Shown: positions 36,121 to 50,200 of the stretch, piece after piece
Layout: each line of letters opens with the position of its first letter
Position numbering within the stretch: the stretch's first letter is position 1
From: Haliclystus octoradiatus
Taxonomy: Eukaryota; Cnidaria; Staurozoa; Stauromedusae; Haliclystidae
Assembly (NCBI GenBank): GCA_916610825.1
Contig: OU744447.1
Coordinates: 3,832,146-3,896,145, forward strand
Direction: 5' to 3'
Length of the DNA: 64,000 nt
Notes under the pieces: model-generated
Databases searched by the model: none
Told to the model about the DNA's origin: nothing
The model's input: only the letters and a program-made list of their open reading frames with translations
Translations under genes and position numbers: made by a program

Positions 36121-36126
36121 AATACG

Positions 36127-36557
36127 TTTATGCTTTCAATATTTGATAGGTTAACGATTTTATCTTAGAAATACTTAGAATGAGAATAATTATACATAAG
36201 GACATATATATATATATATATAGTCTACCAGTTATATTGATTATAACATCTGTCACAGGCATTGATGGATGTTTCAGTTTCAGAAACATTATTAAAAATA
36301 ATATATCTTTGTACTATATCTTTATAATAAATCTTTTGCTCGACGTTCTGTAAAACATGCCTTGTGGCAACTTCACAATTATTTTTTTTTCGCAATTTTT
36401 TTTTGTGATTGTAGAATTTGAGGTAAAATAAATAATTCGATGACTATATTTCTCAGAAACTTCCACTTGAAATGGATGTGCTGGCATGCAAATTCTTCAG
36501 CTCGATGATTATACAGACATTGTTAAAAGTGTTTGGAGTTTTTGTTGCAATTAATCA
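36127..36557. other. 3' flank of protease C
   Basis: AT-rich, with a TA dinucleotide run near 36206-36223. No gene seen. A candidate AATAAA for protease C lies at 36558-36563 on the minus strand, about 80 bases after the stop codon. Confidence 0.4.
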
Positions 36558-36642
36558 TTTATTAAAACATTATTTTTCTTTATAAGTCCATATTAGATGT
36601 AAGAATGTTAGCAAATACATTGCATAGAAAGAATGAATTGCT

Positions 36643-39052
36643 TCAAAATTCCACAGGTTTTGATATGATTCCGTCGAATGTATCTTCTCCAATTGTTTTC
36701 TTGATCCAATTACTAAATTTTGAAACTCTTGTCATGGCATACATTCCATATTTCGGATTACAATCCCAACCACCTACTGTCATGATTCCATATAATTTCT
36801 CTTCGTTATCTCCAGCGACTTTACATTTAACTGGCGAGCCTGAATCTCCAAGACAGGGACCTTGCATAATCTTTTTCTGCTCGCCACATAATAAAAGATT
36901 GGATAACTTGTAATCGTCGAATCCACCTTCTTTCGAATTGCACACTGAAATTGGTTTGATTACTGCTGTGATTTCCACGAGATGTTTTGATACTTTGTAA
37001 TTGTTATTGACGGCATCTTGGAAGTTTTTCAGACGCTTTGTGCTTCCCCAACCTATATAATTAATCAATGAAATTATGAGAACTATTTCATGGTTGATCT
37101 GTAATTACATCGTTTGTTAAGTCGGTGCTGAATTTTGATTGATTTTAATATTTTTGTTCTAAGAATTTTTTATTTAAATTAGATTTTTGATAAATTTGAA
37201 CGAAAGACACGTAATCATATAGAGACGTAGTATTGCAATGTCTCATTATATTTATTTGATATTTTAAGTAATTACCAGCCATTATATTTAATTCCTTTGT
37301 TATCATTATCAATATGATGATGCTATTAGGGGCTATTAGAAACTAATTATAGGATAACCTATAACAAATTATTTTTAATTATTATCACAATGATATTATA
37401 AATTACATCAAATCGCGGCGATAAACACGTTATTCAAATTCGTTTCGACTAGGTTTCCCTCGTGATATCGTTATATCATTGTCGTATGATTGTATATAAC
37501 ATATATATCAGGATGGAATTAATATTGCAAAAATAAATTAAAGCTGAAAAGGCTGACTTGAACAATTACTACTCATCTACATTTCTCGAGTTTCCACTAC
37601 ATGTATTTATTTCACCTGCTGATTTGCACTGGACATCGCGAGCTGTATCAAGATCGAAATTTTGTTCTGGAATTCTAATGGCTTTCATGTTCTCGTCAAG
37701 AGCGATTGGGGTAGTAAACCTCAGCAATGCAATATCGTAATCGAAAAACGATTTATCTGTTTTAGCTCCATCAGCTCTTATCCTTTCAGGCCAACCAAGA
37801 ATACGTTGAGCTTCTGGATGTGGGATGATTTGATCAACATAAATTACCTTCTCTTCGTGGCCTTTAATATAATTACAAGCAATAGTTACATTAGTCAGGT
37901 ATAATAGCTATTTTATTAGCAGCCTTGGTGTAGTGGATAGCGCCTTTGACCTCGGCCTGCAGAATCTTGTAATATATGGCATTTAGAAGTTATAAAACAT
38001 TGTAAAGTAAAACAAACAATAATTTTGCATTCCTGAATTTTTATCAATTTTTATTAATATTACTTGTAACTGGGACACCTTTTAGAGAGAGATCATATTA
38101 TGTGACTCTCCTTTGTTTTGTCTGTCAATTTTGACAAAATAAATGAAAAGAAATGAAATGAATATTGCCGTAACTTTTTTTGGCATTTCACGTGTTTCGT
38201 AAATGCTATCCCCCATCTATGCAGAGAAAATGTTACATCACAGGCATTCTACATGAAACTTACCAAGGGGAAATAGTTTCAGATGACCAGGATAATTAGT
38301 GATATTACAAACACAATGTGAAGCTGTTACAGCCCATTGATTATTGAGGATACTTGCTTGGCATACTTTATAATTCATCCTTGCTGGGTTAAATTCCATT
38401 TTTAGAATAAACTTATATTCCTCAAGAAGAGCTTGCTTCCCATTACTCATTCTTTTTTCGCCTTTGACATTACTATTATGGATTCTTCTTGATTTCCTGC
38501 ACGAACATTAAATATTTTAAAATGAATTTACTTAAAAATGTCTTTATGGCATATAAATGTTAGCTGCCACTATTTTATATATTTTTATTTTATTCCAGTT
38601 ACCCTCGCAGTTACCACATTTATAGAGATTAAACCATGGTTGATGAGCGAGTGCGGTCTGTATGCACCAGTTGAGAGAGAATTTCAAACGAACGAGCAAG
38701 GTTTTGAATTGATCTCTATATATTTGGTAACAGAAAATATGGGAAAGCCGTTTAGTTTGAGTCGTTTGATAAACACTCTGAAGAGAGTCCGATTTAGAAC
38801 TCGAGTAAACTCGTGACCTATGACATCCAATTTACATGACTCTGCTTTTAGCGGCGAAAACTCATGCTTATTATTTGCCTATAATTTGGATTATTATTGA
38901 AATCGGCTATATGGGATATAACTAAATGAGATTTATCAAGCATGATTAAAGTTTATATTCCATTCCACTCACCTTGTATGATATGCATCACTCGATAATA
39001 GAGCAGCTATGACACACAGAATCAATCCCGTAACTGTAGTATGTCCTGCCAT
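36643..39052 (-). CDS. secreted trypsin-family serine protease C
   Basis: Exons in coding order are 38973-39052, 38264-38496, 37616-37861 and 36643-37052. Frames join in phases 2, 1 and 1 to give 322 aa with no lesion. The signal peptide is MAGHTTVTGLILCVIAALLS. The propeptide is basic rather than His-rich (KSRRIHNSNVKGEKR), with the activation Arg before MSNGK. The catalytic His lies in VTASHC (Ser replaces the usual Ala before His), Asp in FDYDIALLR and Ser in GPCLGDSGSP. GWGS opens exon 4. Residue 189 is Gly, unlike Thr in the other three. The C-terminus is about 10 residues longer (DGIISKPVEF). Introns are short (about 0.5-0.6 kb), making this the most compact gene of the array. Substrate unknown. 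Confidence 0.9.
37919..37970 (+). mobile_element. truncated SINE family 2 head
   Basis: CCTTGGTGTAGTGGATAGCG and GACCTCGGCCTGCAG match the tRNA-like head at 21555. The body is absent. It lies in intron 2 of protease C. Confidence 0.5.
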
Positions 39053-40649
39053 ATTAGTTATATGTTTGAGTTATGAAAAATAAGTTAGATGAGATTGACC
39101 TATTTAATCTTGCAAGATGATGATCATTAAAAATTTATGTCTATCTGCAGAAACAAGTCTGGAGGTTTTGTTTACGCGTATGTTGAATCGTGCATTCCAC
39201 TCTAATATATAGAGTTGATGGAAATACTGTCACGATATATTTTGATCTCCAGTAAAAGCTTCTTAATATTTTGAAGCTATAACATGTAATTCTCAGTGAA
39301 TTTCCAATCGATTATTATTAACCCTTTTTATAGTCCCATCTTACGCAACTTCTCCACGTTTTTAACCGGATATATCTTTTTTTTCTAGTATATACAAAGT
39401 CTCATATTTTTTTGATCGATTAATATCCCAACACTTAGTTCTCTACTTTCATTTTTCAATTTGGTAAACTGAAGGAGATCGACTGCATTAAGACAATGTT
39501 GCCAGTAGTACCATATTCAATAGAATAGATACATTCCTATTCTATTGATTATGGTGATGTTCATATAAACCTGATGAAAATAGTATTGATTTGATTAGAC
39601 CATGATTGTATTTGATTTTAGAAGTTCAATATTATTGTTAACAGGCAAATATTAACCCTAGCAACTTCGCTCACACATACCCTACATTTACTTCACACAA
39701 TGCAGACAAGTTAAATACTTTTATTTTCTTCATCAAGAATAGTCTATGGAGGAATGATTTTATAAATTGAGAGTTATAGCGAATATTGTTGAATTTAATG
39801 CCATAAGCTATACTTGTGAACGATGGTCACGCTATATTAAAGGAGATGTTAAATGATATTGGCTGCTTACCTTTCATAAATATCGATTCAGAAACAGATG
39901 AAAAATCTGTTTTTGAAGTGCTATTTCGTTCAAAATATTTCTATAGACAGTTAAATATGTTTGCTCGCTGGTTCGGACATTTCTTTCAGACATCTTGTGA
40001 TATCTTTTTAACAATCAGGCTGAAATAATGCATAACCCCTTTGCAATTGTATCTGATATTCTGCAAAAATTCAATGTATATGTTTTTATTGCTTGCTAGA
40101 CAGTGCTTTTGTTGTTGCTTTTGTTGTGATTACAATGTATCGGTCGTTTATCATATTTGTTATAAATTTATCCAAATCGAAGGAGTCCACCTCAAATATT
40201 GAGATATGACACTATTTCTATTCACCAGTAAGATTGCAAGATGAAATCGTATCATAGGTATCATATTGACTATATGTAAGATGAGGGCCAGTCGATATTT
40301 TTACTAAATGTGATGCAGTTGTGGTATTATTTTATCAAGAATTTCATATCTTAATTCACTAACTTAGTTAATTAAGTAATTAATTAAATTAGAAAAACAA
40401 ACATTTCAAGCCTGCTTGATAATAACACAAATTGCTGTAGTTTATGTCAATTATAGACAGGTCAACTAGTTGAAAAAAATAAAAATAAATAAAAAATATA
40501 TATATATATATTGAATTAGGTGATTCGTAAGGAATTTAAAGAGAAAGACCAAGTGTCTTGTAAAAGGTAAACATTCATGAATTTTGAAACATCTTTGACA
40601 CAAATCTTAACAATATCAGTTTTCTACTTGATTTGCTCTTTAGACTACT
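39053..40649. other. intergenic region between protease genes C and D
   Basis: 5' flank of protease C, then AT-rich DNA with a TA run near 40496-40511. The open frame at 39816-40028 has no recognisable domain. Confidence 0.4.
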
Positions 40650-40990
40650 CGAGAAATGAAGGGGCCATACCTCGATAATTTTGTACGGAGCTGTGCCACT
40701 TTCAAAAATCCTGCTAAGATCCTAAAATTGTACGTTTTTCTGTGAAGCATACCTAAAATTTTCCAAAAATGTATTATTTCCTGATAATTTAGGTTTCACA
40801 GTGGGAAATTTCCAGTTTCACAGCAGAAAACAAGGACATTTCACAACAGAGCAAAATAATTGAAAATACGATACACCAAAATTGCCAACATGATGCCAAA
40901 ATCGTACCCAATATATCTGGTATAGCACCGTGTATGACCTATAGGGACACACACCCCCTGGTAGCCTATAGGGATTTAGGATCCTGTGAT
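40650..40990. repeat. dispersed repeat, partner at 48745-48995
   Basis: The block TCGATAATTTTGTACGGAGC and TGTGCCACTTTCAAAAAT recurs in diverged form at about 48768-48808, with further matches in the following 200 bases. No coding content. Element class unknown. Confidence 0.5.
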
Positions 40991-41298
40991 ACCTACTTTT
41001 GTTAGACACTGTCGATATTCGTGAAGAAAAGAATAATTTAACTTTGATTTGAGATGATATGTAATGTTTTATGAACTAATATAGTTTTACAAATACACAA
41101 TTGATTACACAGATTTTACTGCAGTTTATACTTTTTGAGAGAAATAACATTTCATTCCACTTAAAATTGTACTTTTATTTTAAATTTCTTTCTAGAAAAA
41201 GCTTAATAAAATAAATAATGCTGAAGTATTACATGTTAAAGAATTCAAAGCTCTAGAGCATAGAGTATTTCCTAGCTTCTTTTTCTTAATCTACTTCA

Positions 41299-44200
41299 TT
41301 ATTCAATCTGTTTATTAATCCAGGTAGTGAACTTTGCGACATTAGTAAAAGCAACTTTCATATTGCCTGGTTTGCATTTCCATCCTCCTGCAACAACTAA
41401 TCCATATAATTTTGCTTTTTCTTCCCCAACGGTACACATTAATGGTGATCCGGAATCTCCAAGGCATGGAGTTTGATCATGTTCTGAATTATCCCCACAA
41501 ATCAGGGCATCTGTTAATGCATAATTGCCTGTGAATCCACCAGCCTCACTGTTACATTCTGATATTGGTTTAACAGGGACTTTGATTTCTTTCAAAGTTG
41601 TTGACACCTCAAACTTACCATTCATAAAATCTGACACCTTGGTAAATTGCTTTGTGCTTCCCCAACCTGAAAAATTGAAGTTATATTAAATGATTGGGAA
41701 TAATTAATTAATGCTAACAGTATTAGTTCTATTGAAGAAATCTCTTTTATTTGAATGCTTTATACATAAGAAAAAACTGATCGGAATGAAATTGATCCGA
41801 TAACAATTGACCGAGATGTTGACGTTTTAAAGCATCGATTCTGTAGCGCATCTACTTTAGTGACGTCACTATTTATGCTTTTCTCTGATTAGTGTAAAGA
41901 CTATTACTATTAGCGGGAATTCAGGCACGATGCCTGACGAGCTACGACATCAGAAAGGTCTCTGATGAGTTTCTTGGCAGGAGCGAAACACGTGTCAGAC
42001 CAGCCTCATCAATTGATTATTCAATCCCGTTGTTATTCAACCGGGACTGCGCATGCGATATGCACCGAGGTTGTCACCATCTCTACAATTCGTTAGCGGG
42101 ACTTCAGGCGCGATGCCTGACGAGCTACGACATGAGAAAGGTCTCTGATGAGTTCCTTGGCAGGAACGAAACACGTGTCAGACCAGCCTCGTCAATTGAC
42201 TATTACTATTGTATAGTTAATTCACAGACTTTAACCCGCGGCAGAATAGACATAATAAAACAGGCAATTAGGCTTCAAAGTCTTCAATCGATATACATCA
42301 ACATAAATTATTTATTTGAAAAATACTTTCAGAAGAAGGGCCTGTTATGAGCATCAAACGTGGTCAGCTAACTTGAATGAATAAACAGTCATGAAAATAT
42401 ATCTATTCATGTTTATAATAATAATAATGATAATGTTGATTTAATAAACAAATAAAATTATTTATTAAGAGAAAAACATTGATATGGTTCTCAATACTGG
42501 TAAGTAGAGCTGTACAGATATAAAACTAGAAACGAGAAGTTTTCTCCATTACTCAGAGTTTCGCGCGGTAGCACTCCTCAGAAGGAGGAGCGCTTCCATG
42601 CAAAACTCGGAGTAACGGAGGAAGCGTCTCGTTTCTAAGGTTCTATTTATTTATGTTTATTCATATTTTCATAATGTATAGTGGAATGTTTAGGTACTTT
42701 CAATACATTAAGTGGACTATGATATATTCAACAATGTAACCAGTTGTCACTCTAGTATCTAACTATAATTACAAAAGATGATCCAAAAACATCCACTAAC
42801 GACTATATATAACGACTATTTAAGCAGGATGAAATCCTCAGGAAAACCGCTTTTATCAATGCTTGTAATGTGTGAAAAATTAATACAGAATATGAAAAAT
42901 AAAAGTTTGTTTTTTTAATTTGGTAAAAATTTTTTATCTTATCATTTTTGAAAGTTGCTTTTAATTTTTTTTTAGGTAACGCTAAAATTACCATTAAATG
43001 TTGTTCAATTTATTTCACAGCTAATTTTCTAGTTTCTATTTTTTGTGATTAACGATTTTCACCTGAGTAATAAAATCCACTTCGTCCATATTCAGTTTTT
43101 GTTTTGGGTAGTTTAACGCTACATTATATAGCCATCATTTCAGATATTTTGATTGTATATAAGAGATGTAAAATAGTCCACTGAAAAGCCTCGCAGATGT
43201 TCCCTAAAGTGATATATTGTATACTACCATATTTTCACCATATATTGGATTGTGTCCAATATTATTTCACTGTTCTCGTTGGTTAAAATACTTAATCACG
43301 GGCATGTAAGGATTTCCATATATTCTGTTGAATGGGATTTTGAGTCAGATGAGAGATACAAGGATTGGTGATTATGGGTAGAACCATTGTATTTTATTAA
43401 CTTCTACAATCAAATATATCCTATAGTGCGAATAGCCGAAAACAACTAGAGCCCTTTTTATACTTTCGGTCGAGCTCATCACTGAACTGTACCAAGCAGG
43501 CATTCTTTCACCTTGCTTTTTTATACGAATAATAATATTCAATACGAAAATTCAAGTTCATTTGCTCAAACCAGTGGAAGAGTCAGGTGAAGTCCTGTGT
43601 TATTCATAGCATTGTTTATGATTTCAACAGTTCTGCCTTCGATGTATAATACTGTCGATTTATATTGCTAGTTTTATTTGTCTCCAACAATTTATTCTGG
43701 TCTCAAGAATTCTCGTTCAATAGCACGATTGTACCTCGATTTCACTGTTCGGATTGCCATATGTTAACTTCGTTTAGGTTTAATAACAAGTTTCGGTCTT
43801 CAGAACGTTTATAACCATAACTGTTAAAGCTCTGCTATATATTGTGCTAGCCATGAGTTACCTGCGTCGCTGAGTGGTCTGCGGAGATTACAAATTATCT
43901 CCAATTTTACTGTGAATGATGAAGCACACAACATCAGTTATGCATAGCCGTTGCAATTGATCGAATATCCATTCTTTTAGCAATTTGTGTCCTGGAGCCG
44001 CAAAAGAAATATGGAAAAAGATTTGATTTGTTTCGATTAAAGAAGATAAACCGAAAGTATCAACAAACCTCTGCTAATAACATGATTTCAAAATCAACAA
44101 TTAAATAAAAATATGAAATTAATGGATTTGAGAAAACTTTTATATTTAAATCTACGAAGATTTTGATATTTTACTTATCGCCTGTTTCATAGTGTGTTAA

Positions 44201-47200
44201 AGCTCTCTAGTGCTTTTCACCACACGTATTAAACCATGCAGTATTAAGTAAGAAGTTATGTTTTATTTAAGAACAGATGTATTATCTGCGTATCAGACAG
44301 TGGATATTGTAATCAAAGATTAAAAAGAATAGGAAATTTCCATCATCTAGCCATGCGGCAGCTTTTCCTTCAACTCATTTGGTTATTTTTGGTGCATTTT
44401 TAGCGTTATTTTTGTAAGTATCCGTCAGTATGTGTTTCAAAAGAACACAGCTTCAATAGACTCTTTGTAAATCATCTATTTACTCATCTGGATTTATCTT
44501 ATGAAATTTCATATGCAATCTATCTTGGGGATTGATTGCTGAAATTAATTTTACAGACTCAACAAACCATATCGTGATCACCAATATCACAAGGTGGTAT
44601 GGCAGCATAGATGTTGCTTGCAATAATATCGATGAGAGCTTTAGATTCATCAGTGATTCTGCATGGTTTCTTTGTGAGTTGCTTTAACCCAAACAGATTA
44701 AATGTATAATAAACTGGCATTCCATCGGACTTAAACCAAAAAATGACACTAACATGCTGTTATTGACACTAAGATCAACAACTATTATTAATATATCATC
44801 TTTGGTTTCTTGACTAGCTTTGTTAAGCATAGAATAAAGTTCATTGTAGTTTTAAAATTAAAAATAAATTTTGCAATCCACAATAACTTTCAATGCATTC
44901 GCAGGTATAGAGGATTTGACAACAAACATTGAACATTCTGGTGGAAGAATTTATAGGACCACGCTGACAAGTCTGTGGATTAAGCTCTTTGATGTTCTCA
45001 TAGAGACAACACAAATGATTACCTTGCCTCAACAATGATACAGTTACGATATAATCCATGTAAATCAACTTTGATTCCCGAGAATATGATAAATTGAAAA
45101 GAATAAAGTTGACCACGTTGAAAGTCTGTCCCATCGTTTCTCACTTGCAGAACTCTTTCTGAGTTATCTACAAAGGGATGTGGATCATTCGCCATTGTTT
45201 TAAAAGCATATGGGGCAACTAAATTATTCCATATTCATTAACGTGCAACAATTATATAATTGTTTTGTTTTGTTTTTGTCTGAGAATGATTGAACAGTAA
45301 AATATCTGTTTTTTAGATGAAGCCTGTTTCTTAAAGAACCAAAGAAGTGGACATCTACAAGAATATTACTGGCGGTGACGAACTATTCACACAAAATTAA
45401 TTGTATGTTATCCACGTAAATGGTTATCTAGACATTTTCAGCAACAAGCATACCAGCGATGATTTTTATGAAAACCGTGTGTATGGAACTATCTTCAGGG
45501 TAGAGTACAATTTATTTTTAACAACTAATTTGGATTTGCTCATTTGAACAGCTATGGAATACAAAAGTATTTATAATTTTGAAGGTTATCATATATATAT
45601 GGTACGCTAAAAGATTATATGGATATGAAAGGTTATATAATTTTAACTAACAATGAAATTTTCATTTGAAGGAGCAAAAATGACCGGCAGGCGCTACGCA
45701 CTTAGGATCACGTGCATCTTTATTGTTTATAACACAATGTTCATTGTTGACATGAATTTATTACAAATTAGGCTTGCGTATAACAAAAGTTTCAAAGCGA
45801 GACGGATGAATTACGCTAAGCATAAATTCAAATTGATCTCGCACCGGTCGCCGGTCAATTTTTCCCCTTTAATTTGCTATTGAAACATAATTGTCTCAAT
45901 GATACATGATGTCGCCACAATATCTATGTTTCAAAGAATTATCAGTATAGTTTTAAACAGAAAAGTTATATCTACAAAGAACCATATGTGCTATATTTTA
46001 CGGTAATCAATTAAACTTGATAACTTGTCCTATTATTAAAGATGGATACAGTATCACCTATGGAACGTTATAATAATATTTAACTAATAGAAAACGCTGC
46101 TGAGTTTTATGTACTCTAATACGAACACACTTGGTGAGTAATGAGACATGAAAGAGGCTTAAAGAAAATCACGAGCAAGAAGGCGAGTGATTTTGGCCTC
46201 GTGAGTGTCTCATAGCACCCAAGGTGTTCGTATCAGAGTACTTAACACGGATAACCGTTTTCTATTTGTTTTATAAAATAAATAACCAGTTTATTTTGAC
46301 ATCGAAAAGCTCAAAATGCGGATTTTCAATAGAAACACGCTGTGCGTTTGAGAAAAGCTACGACAAGTTCTAAAAATGGAGTAAAATAGATTGAAAATAT
46401 ACCCAAAGAGCATTGGTTAAGTCTGAATACATTATTAATATAGAAGATTTAAATTATTATTCAGCTACTCGTATACAGGATCATATGTGTTTATACTTTT
46501 ATCGCAGTTAAGCGCTGAAATTTATCGTATGGCAATATGCCGCTTTGGCGTTTATCAACGAAGCAAAATTGCTGTGTGAACTACAAACGGAAACATTGAA
46601 CTAGGGAATTTTGTAGATTAATGTTTAATTTATGATTTTTAATTTCAAAGTTATTGTGTTTGTGTTATTAATTTTAATTTGAAAGGTATTTTTAAGCGCT
46701 CTATCAGTGAAAGATCTTCTTCATATGAACTCCATTTTGGTTCTGTTGCTAGCTTGATTCATTTTTGGGCTTCAAAACAAAAGCCGTAATTTGACGATTT
46801 TTTGTAGCCTGACACAAACATCAATAACAACCAATCATCGATTAATAACACATTTGATGATTATATAAAATATAATGAGGTAAACAGATGTATGTGAGAG
46901 TGCTCAATGATTGTTAAGGCAGAGCATAGTATAGAATAGACACAAAAATGAGGCAAAGGCCTTTTCCGTTACTCGGAGTTTCACGCGTTTATTTTGCGCT
47001 CACCAGAGTCAGGTTTACTAAAATCTTAAAACATACCACTATACTCCTATAAATTCATACATAGACGTAATATATATCTACTTTGTTAGTGTCTTTTGCC
47101 TCATATCTGTGTCTATCCTATGTAGCATTATAAATGTCATAGTTTCAGAACGTAGTGTAGTACAAATACAACCATTAGAATACAGTACTATATTCCAGTA

Positions 47201-50200
47201 CTGTCACAGACCAGATAATATAGGTGACAGAGAAGGTAACACTAGACATCGATTAATGCAAAATTTGCACCCTGATAATAGTTTGATTTTGCATTGTTTT
47301 CGGTAACAAACCCGTGTGTCATATCATCTTGATAAAATTCTATTATAATTATAAACTTGGCAATGGTCAATTTCCTTGAATCTGTAACATTACAGAAACA
47401 TTCGTCCTGTAAATTGGGGAATATATACTTATAAATATGATTTCAGATATCATCTAATCCTCATTTATAAAACTGTACAATCCAAATATATCCTGAGCAG
47501 CTGGTCCTTATTGTTAATATCTTATAATTTATTATTCAATTCAAAACAATATTTACCTGCAGATTTACATTTAACGTCTTCAGCTGACAAGAGATCAAAG
47601 TTTTGTTCAGGAATCCCAATTGCTTTGATTTCATTATTCAAAGTGAGTGGGGTTGTGAATTTTAACAGTGCAAGATCAAATTCGTTCGCTGTCTTATTCC
47701 TTGTTGACCCTGGTGCAATGAAGTTCTGAGGCCAACCCAAGATCATCTGCGCATCTGGGTGAGGGATGATTTCGGAAACAGTTATTTCATTGGTGATATC
47801 GCCTGTACAAAAAAATAAATTTAAATTTCATATTTTATATCTAAAAAATATCCTACTATGCATTCGAAGTCAAAACACCATTTTAATCATAACCTCTTAC
47901 ACAGGATGCTTGCATCTATAACTTGATTTATGAAAAATAGTTTTATATCAAGTTATTTATCAACTTACTACGTACAACGTTTATGTCTTGTTCGTTTTTA
48001 TACAATCACATTACACCATTTGCGTTTTCTCTCTGAGTAGTTATATAGAGATTCTCTTCTGAACAATAAAACATAAAAAGTTACTGATAGATACTTTCGT
48101 ATCAGAATTAACCTTCACTGTCGACATTTGAACTTTTGTTCTTAGGCATAATGAGACATCTGCTAAATACAGCTTCACTTCACGGGTCCTGGCAGCTGTA
48201 GCGCTGACCAAAGATCAGCAAAAACAAACACTTTTTCTGTTCAATTCCATATGTGCAATTTTGCATTGAAGGCGCTGAAGGCATAATCCTCTTCATTGTT
48301 GCAATCATCCAATCGATGGACGATGTCCATTCGACATGATCAATAAATCAATAGGAAAATGGATATGGCGTGTGATCAATGTGTTGGCAAAAAAAAAGAA
48401 AAAAATACCACAATTTTGCATAAGAAGCAGATTTCAATCGTTCACAATTTGGATTTGGACTGCAAAGCAGCTAATCTCCATTTTAAAAAAAATCTATTAC
48501 ACCATTGTTCTTGTTATTGAAGTACACTTTTAGTCATTATAATACAAATGTGTGGCTTGTCCAGCCTTTACTATATCACTATGGTCCTTCAGTGCAAATT
48601 GTAGATCACTTCACAATGATTCTCAATAACAAGCTCAGGAACTCCCCATTCCAAGTACATGTCACTATTTAGCATGCTATTGTTCTACCCATAAGGTTTA
48701 AAAGAGATGTCACTGCTCCTCATGTTTGGGTTAGAAATAGCACCCCGGGGAGGGGAATTCGATAATTTTTGACGGGGATGTGCCATTTTCAAAAATAGGG
48801 AAAAGCTGTAAAATTTTATATTGAATTTATAGCAAATGAGAATGAATACCTAACATTTATGTTTTTAGTTGCAGAACAGGTGAAAATTTTGAAACTTTCC
48901 AAGTCAAAATGGTAAATTTCACAAGAATCTGGAAAAGACACGTACCCTTACAAATGGTACGTCAGGTATGGAAGTCCCACCTATCATGGGTATAGCGCAT
49001 AACGGAGAAAATCTTGATCAAAGAAAGTTAATATAAAAAAAATAAACCTAATAATATAGATAATATCATATACAATTTTCAAAGCTCAACGTTTCATACT
49101 TACCAAGAGGATACAGCTTCACATGAGTCACGTGATCAGTAATATTTGCAACACAATGTGCAACAGTTAACGCCCATTGGCTATTGAGAATACTTGCTTC
49201 ACATACTTTGTAACTCATTCTTGCAGGGTTGAATTTCATTTGCAAAAGATACTTATAGTTTCCGAGAGGAGCATTCTTTCCTTTAATCATTCTCTGTTCA
49301 CCTTTCACTACATCTAATCCATCATGTTTATCATGTTTATGATAATGCCTATATGAAATTCAATGAAAAATCGTTATCCAGAGTTTATTCATTTCAATAA
49401 TAAATTAACGCAAAAATAAGTCATTTATATTTTTTGGCTATATTTATAATTTATTATTAAATAGCTCTGCATGTATGGCATCGAGCACTCATAAAATAGC
49501 AAAGACTTCATAGGTATTTTTATATTGTATATACTATGTATACATTGTAAAACTCCTTCATACCTTCTCATGAGGGTTCACTCGAGAATCACATGGTTAA
49601 AGAAACATTTATAATCAAGGTGGTATACTTAGTAAAGACCGTGAGGCTGACATGTTGCATTGTAGAGGAGCACTAATATAGGTGATCTAAAAGACCTTAC
49701 ATAGGGAAGATACGATGATAAGGCTTGGTCAACTACTATGGAATATTAAGAAAAAGAAAAAACAGTGCAACAATAATCAACTTGTCACTACTTTCAAAAC
49801 GCAAAGGCTACAACAACAATCCAAAAACTATCGGGTCAGTCTCTAACCCCTAAATGACATCTATATTCAATAAATGTAGGGGTGATTAGCTTAGTTGGCA
49901 GAGCAACCGAACTTCAGATCGTATCATATCTGATCGACTGTGGTTCAAATCCCCCTCAGGTCAACTCAGCCTTGACTTTATCTGAAACATCAAATGAGTA
50001 CCATCTAAGGATGGCAGATGGGATGGTTCAGAAGAAATTGCATGGTGAGTAGCTGCGGTGCATCGTTGCGCATTGATAATCAAGGCCTGCCATGAAATTT
50101 GTTGAAATTGATCTGCAGTGTCGCGGCTGAGATCTAAGGAGCGTTTAATATCATTTCTCTTTGTGAAAAGATTCACAGTTCTAGAAATAGAGGAGTGGTA

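Larger units (their letters stand above)
41912..42197 (+). mobile_element. retrozyme-like element with tandem hammerhead ribozymes
   Basis: Two 103-bp direct repeats (41912-42014 and 42095-42197) flank an 80-bp unique core. Each repeat carries a complete type I hammerhead. The unit is bracketed by a perfect 13-bp duplication, GACTATTACTATT, at 41899-41911 and 42198-42210. No open frame. This is the architecture of retrozymes: small non-autonomous retroelements whose transcripts self-cleave into monomers that can circularise. The predicted monomer is 183 nt. It lies in intron 3 of protease D, antisense to that gene. Confidence 0.9.

Noticed and set aside
41299-41666. Protease D exon 4 as a separate single-domain gene
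   Set aside because: Its start (GWGS in phase 1) and the open acceptor require upstream exons, which are found with matching phases at 47557, 49104 and 50851.
45653-45883. Conserved small protein shared with 51672-51863
   Set aside because: Conservation is explained by two copies of a piggyBac-type MITE with TTAA flanks.
49877-49950. tRNA gene
   Set aside because: It is the tRNA-like head of a SINE with target-site duplications; the anticodon arm and acceptor stem do not pair properly. The same holds at 52682 and 21555.
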